From NCBI GenBank assembly GCA_026416655.1, contig JAOAES010000153.1:1-8399 (forward strand): a DNA stretch of 8,399 nucleotides, written 5' to 3'. Origin of the DNA: Fimbriimonadales bacterium (GTDB lineage: Bacteria > Armatimonadota > Fimbriimonadia > Fimbriimonadales > GBS-DC). The position numbers and the translations under genes are program-made. Position 1 is the stretch's first letter, and each line of letters begins with the position of its first letter. Below, piece by piece: positions 5,891 through 8,399 of this stretch. Below the pieces are notes generated by a model, which did no database searches, was not told the DNA's origin, and was given only the letters and a program-made list of their open reading frames with translations.

Positions 5891-6028
5891 TCATTCAACG
5901 GTCAGTCGCCAGCGTCCCTTCAATCGGCGACGCTTCAGCACGTTGCGTCCGTCTTTACTGCGCATCCGACGCCGAAAACCATGTACCTTGTGCCGATGTC
6001 GATTATTGGGCTGATAGGTTCGCTTCAT
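5891..6028 (-). CDS. rpmH: 50S ribosomal protein L34
   Basis: This short gene encodes 45 residues, beginning MKRTYQPNNRHRHKVHGF, continuing RRRMRSKDGRNVLKRRRLKG and ending RWRLTVE. It is an almost canonical L34, highly basic, with the family features MKRTYQPN, HGFRxRM, GRxVLxRRRxKGR and the C-terminal RLTV. It sits in the large ribosomal subunit. The ATG at 6028 follows GGAGG at 6042–6038 by nine bases. It is the first gene of the minus-strand cluster and its stop is one base from the rnpA start. Only the length is slightly unusual, since the C-terminal glutamate is one residue beyond the common end. Confidence 0.97.
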   Translation of the reverse strand: MKRTYQPNNRHRHKVHGFRRRMRSKDGRNVLKRRRLKGRWRLTVE

Positions 6029-6037
6029 ATCTGAACG

Positions 6038-6058
6038 CCTCCAACGCCCCTGATTGTA
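6038..6058 (-). promoter_or_regulatory. Promoter -10 and ribosome binding site for the rpmH–jag cluster
   Basis: On the minus strand TACAAT (6058–6053) lies 24 bases before the rpmH ATG, and GGAGG (6042–6038) ends nine bases before it. Predicted transcription start is around 6046, which gives a leader of under 20 bases. No clear -35 hexamer is seen at 16–18 bases spacing. The whole rpmH–rnpA–yidD–yidC–jag series could be transcribed from here. Confidence 0.5.
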
Positions 6059-6101
6059 CCCTATCGTGAGAGGAAATTACGCGCCCCCCGTCGAATCGGT
6101 G

Positions 6102-6120
6102 TATACTTGTTGAAGGAGGT
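6102..6120 (+). promoter_or_regulatory. -10 box and ribosome binding site of the secreted metallopeptidase gene
   Basis: TATACT (6102–6107) is followed by a near-perfect AAGGAGGT (6113–6120) ending six bases before the ATG at 6127. Predicted transcription start is around 6112–6114, so the message would begin at its own Shine-Dalgarno. The arrangement closely matches that at 411–436. No convincing -35 hexamer is seen. The rest of the 98-bp gap between rpmH and this gene holds only the divergent rpmH signals; I see no DnaA boxes there. Confidence 0.5.
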
Positions 6121-6126
6121 CATTTT

Positions 6127-8399
6127 ATGTTCGGGTCACGCTGGTTTCTGGTTTTGTTTTTAGCGGCAGGCGTTCTCATCTCAGCATGGGCGCAATCATC
6201 CGATGCGCTGCAGACGCAAGCAATTCTGACTCGGCAGCTCCAGCAGGAATATCCCGGCGTTTTAGTGTATACAGAAGGCGACCAGGTGCGCCGCGTATGG
6301 GGCAAGCCGTTCGGCTACGGCAGTTCCGCCATCGATTCGGCGCAAGCGTTTGTGAACCGCTACGCAGCGATTTTTGCGCCGGGCGCGAGCCAGCTCGTGC
6401 TGAGCGGCGTGCAGGATGTGATGCGCGGCAAGTTCACCGCGGTCTACTTCCAGCAGCAGGTGGACGGCATCCCCGTCGATAAGGGCGAACTGACCCTGCT
6501 GGTGCGCATGACGGAAGGCTACCCCCTCGTGCTTGCCAGCAACGCCGTGCGCTACGTGGAGCCTATCTCCACCACGCCGAAACTTTCCGCCGACGAGGCG
6601 ATGCAACTTGTCAAGAAGCTCCGCCCCGATTTGCACGCTGATACGAAACCTGAACTGGCGGTTTACTTGTATGAAGAACAGACACGCCTCGCGTGGGCGT
6701 TTTCGGTAGATAAACACTCGCTGGAGAAACCAGAACGCTATCGCGTGTTTGTAGACGCGCATAGCGGCGAACTGCTGGAGTGGCGGTCGGAGGTCTACTT
6801 CAGCGACATCACAGGACAGGTGCGCGGCTACGCGACGCCCGGTTTACGCCCCGACAGCACGGCGAACCCGCCACAACTGCGCGTGATCCCGAAACTCCGC
6901 GTGAGCGTGGTGGGCGGCAACAGCATCTTCAGCGGGATCGATGGGCGGTTCACGCTGGCATCGGGCGGCGCGAGCAGCGCAACCGTACGCGCGGAGCTGA
7001 TTGGACCCGCCGTGCGCGTGAGCGACCAAGCGGGCAGCACGATGGTGCTGCAGCAAACGGTGAACCCGCCTGCGTTCGTGGATTTCCTGTTCAACTCGAC
7101 GCCAACAGAGTTCAACACCGCGCAACTGAACGGGCTAATCCACACCCAAATCGTGTACGACTTCGTGAAGTCTATTAACCCCAACTACCCGGGCGTGGAC
7201 ATTCAGATTCCGTGCAATGTGAACATCGCGAACACCTGCAACGCCTACTACAGCAACCGCACGATTAACTTCTATCGCGCGGGCGGCGGCTGCGTGAACA
7301 CCTGCTACTCGACCGTGGTGTATCACGAATACGGGCACTTCATTATCGCGATGGGGCATCCGAACGCCAGCGGCGACTACCATGAAGGCATCGCGGATGT
7401 GACGGCGGCGTTGCTGACGGTAGACCCCTGTTTGGGCATCGAGTTTCGCGGGGTAGGCACGGAGTGTATTCGCAACAGCGTGAACGACCGCACGCATCCC
7501 TGTTCGGGCGGGGTGCATTTCTGCGGGCAGGTGATTAGCGGCGCATTCTGGCAGACCTGGCTGGAGATGCGCAACCGCTACTCCACCAATCAACAGTTCG
7601 CGCTGGATCGGGTGCGCGAATGGTATCTGAACAGCATTCTGATTCGTCCGACGGGCATTTCCCCGCAGATTACCATCGATGTGCTGACGCTGGACGATAA
7701 CGACGGCGACATCTACAACGGCACGCCCCACTATCAGCAGATTGCGACGGGGTTCGCGCGGCACAACTTGCCCGCGCCGCAAATAGACTGGGTGCGAATC
7801 GAACCCGTCGTGTTGCCCGACGCGGTGGTCGCGCCGCCGATTCCGGGCAGTTTCGCCCTGCCGCTAATGCGCTTCAGTGTGCGCGTGAGCGACCTCACGA
7901 GCCAACGCGATATGAACGCGGTCTTCCTGCACTATCGCGTGAATCGGGGCGCGTGGCAGACAGTCCGGATGAACCGGGTGGGCGCGAACGGCGCGTTCAC
8001 GGCGGTCCCTGTGCCCCCGTGCGGCAGCGCTTTCGAATACTACTTCGAGGCGCGCGACATTCAGGGACGCGCCACTTTCTATCCGCGCAACGGCGCAAAC
8101 GCCCCCCTCAGCACGATGGCAGCGTTGGGCTTCCAGACCATCTTCGAGGATACCTTCGAGAACAATCTCGGCTGGAGCGTGCAGAACGACCCGTCGCTGA
8201 CGGCGGGCGCGTGGACGCGCGGAGTCCCGCGTGGCACCTCGCAGAACGGTCTGCAAGCGAACCCCGGCAGCGATTCGCCCGATTCGGGAACCAGCTGCGC
8301 GTTCACCGGGCAGGGCAGCGCGGGCGGCTCGGTCGGCGAGGCGGATGTGGACGGCGGTCCGACCTACCTCGTTTCGCCCGTGATTAACCTTGCGGGCGC
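6127..8399 (+). CDS. Secreted multidomain zinc metallopeptidase (gluzincin, M36/M4-like), C-terminus beyond the window
   Basis: The frame is open for 757 codons to the window edge. A signal peptide (MFGSRWFLVLFLAAGVLISAWA, cleavage near 22) is followed by a propeptide with FTP-like text (YFQQQVDGIPVDKGELTLLV, about 106–126) and a PepSY-like part (YRVFVDAHSGELLEWR, about 205–220). A beta-rich insert resembling carboxypeptidase regulatory-like domains spans about 225–300. The catalytic domain holds the zinc motif HEYGH (His400, Glu401, His404), with a probable third ligand Glu420 in YHEGIADVTAALL. The stretch ITIDVLTLDDNDGDIYNGTPHY closes that domain. Eight cysteines (363, 371, 389, 393, 435, 447, 459, 466) flank the active site, suggesting disulfides in an exported protein. 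After it come an Ig/FN3-like segment (about 575–665) and a MAM- or jelly-roll-like domain starting near FEDTFENNLGW (about 674). It should be an autoprocessed extracellular protease. Exact MEROPS family is uncertain. Confidence 0.88.
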   Translation, partial: MFGSRWFLVLFLAAGVLISAWAQSSDALQTQAILTRQLQQEYPGVLVYTEGDQVRRVWGKPFGYGSSAIDSAQAFVNRYAAIFAPGASQLVLSGVQDVMRGKFTAVYFQQQVDGIPVDKGELTLLVRMTEGYPLVLASNAVRYVEPISTTPKLSADEAMQLVKKLRPDLHADTKPELAVYLYEEQTRLAWAFSVDKHSLEKPERYRVFVDAHSGELLEWRSEVYFSDITGQVRGYATPGLRPDSTANPPQLRVIPKLRVSVVGGNSIFSGIDGRFTLASGGASSATVRAELIGPAVRVSDQAGSTMVLQQTVNPPAFVDFLFNSTPTEFNTAQLNGLIHTQIVYDFVKSINPNYPGVDIQIPCNVNIANTCNAYYSNRTINFYRAGGGCVNTCYSTVVYHEYGHFIIAMGHPNASGDYHEGIADVTAALLTVDPCLGIEFRGVGTECIRNSVNDRTHPCSGGVHFCGQVISGAFWQTWLEMRNRYSTNQQFALDRVREWYLNSILIRPTGISPQITIDVLTLDDNDGDIYNGTPHYQQIATGFARHNLPAPQIDWVRIEPVVLPDAVVAPPIPGSFALPLMRFSVRVSDLTSQRDMNAVFLHYRVNRGAWQTVRMNRVGANGAFTAVPVPPCGSAFEYYFEARDIQGRATFYPRNGANAPLSTMAALGFQTIFEDTFENNLGWSVQNDPSLTAGAWTRGVPRGTSQNGLQANPGSDSPDSGTSCAFTGQGSAGGSVGEADVDGGPTYLVSPVINLAG

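Noticed and set aside
6029..6126. Replication origin next to rpmH
   Set aside because: This is a common position for oriC, but the 98-bp gap has no TTATCCACA-like boxes or AT-rich unwinding region, and dnaA is absent.
7135..7782. A 215-codon open frame on the minus strand
   Set aside because: It is antisense to the metallopeptidase catalytic domain, including the HEYGH codons, and shows no domain or ribosome binding site. It is a by-product of GC-rich codon usage.

Overview
The window is a stretch of bacterial chromosome with moderately high GC content. It holds ten protein-coding genes packed almost without gaps, and I see no rRNA, tRNA, CRISPR array, insertion sequence or phage gene. The most recognisable block is the conserved housekeeping cluster rpmH–rnpA–yidD–yidC–jag on the minus strand (about 6028 down to 3336). 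Gene content and style fit a deep-branching, probably thermophilic or soil lineage such as Armatimonadota: a jag homologue, a YidC with a long periplasmic segment, a LolA-like exported protein, and a large secreted metallopeptidase of a kind common in Planctomycetes and Armatimonadota. That taxonomic guess is an inference and could be wrong.

Layout from left to right. Positions 1–363 (minus) carry the 5' part of a cyclase / kynurenine-formamidase family hydrolase, which runs off the left edge. A 72-bp divergent promoter region (364–435) separates it from a tight plus-strand operon of three genes: a LolA-like exported protein (436–1170), an ABC-type ATPase (1172–1921) and a group II PLP-dependent amino acid decarboxylase (1930–3363). 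The decarboxylase gene runs tail-to-tail into jag, and the two coding regions overlap by 28 bp. The minus-strand cluster then reads rpmH, rnpA, yidD, yidC, jag, with spacings of 1 bp, overlap or 10 bp. A second divergent promoter region (6029–6126) separates rpmH from a large secreted zinc metallopeptidase gene (6127 onward), which is cut by the right edge.

The minus-strand cluster works as a unit. L34 goes to the ribosome, RnpA is the protein subunit of RNase P, YidD and YidC serve membrane protein insertion, and Jag/KhpB is an RNA-binding protein habitually encoded beside yidC. In many bacteria this cluster sits beside dnaA and ahead of mnmE. Here neither neighbour is present, and I see no DnaA-box cluster. 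The plus-strand operon shows no obvious metabolic link between its members, and the ATPase has no permease gene beside it.

The observations most worth a second look are these. (1) Three copies of a 'SEARN'-type dispersed repeat, two of them forming a long inverted repeat, lie exactly at the rnpA–yidD junction. They keep the yidD frame open, as if inserted just after the original yidD start. (2) YidC has an alpha-helical, TPR-like segment of about 90 residues where well-studied Gram-negative YidC proteins carry a beta-sandwich. (3) Promoters lie very close to start codons, including one that predicts a leaderless or nearly leaderless message.
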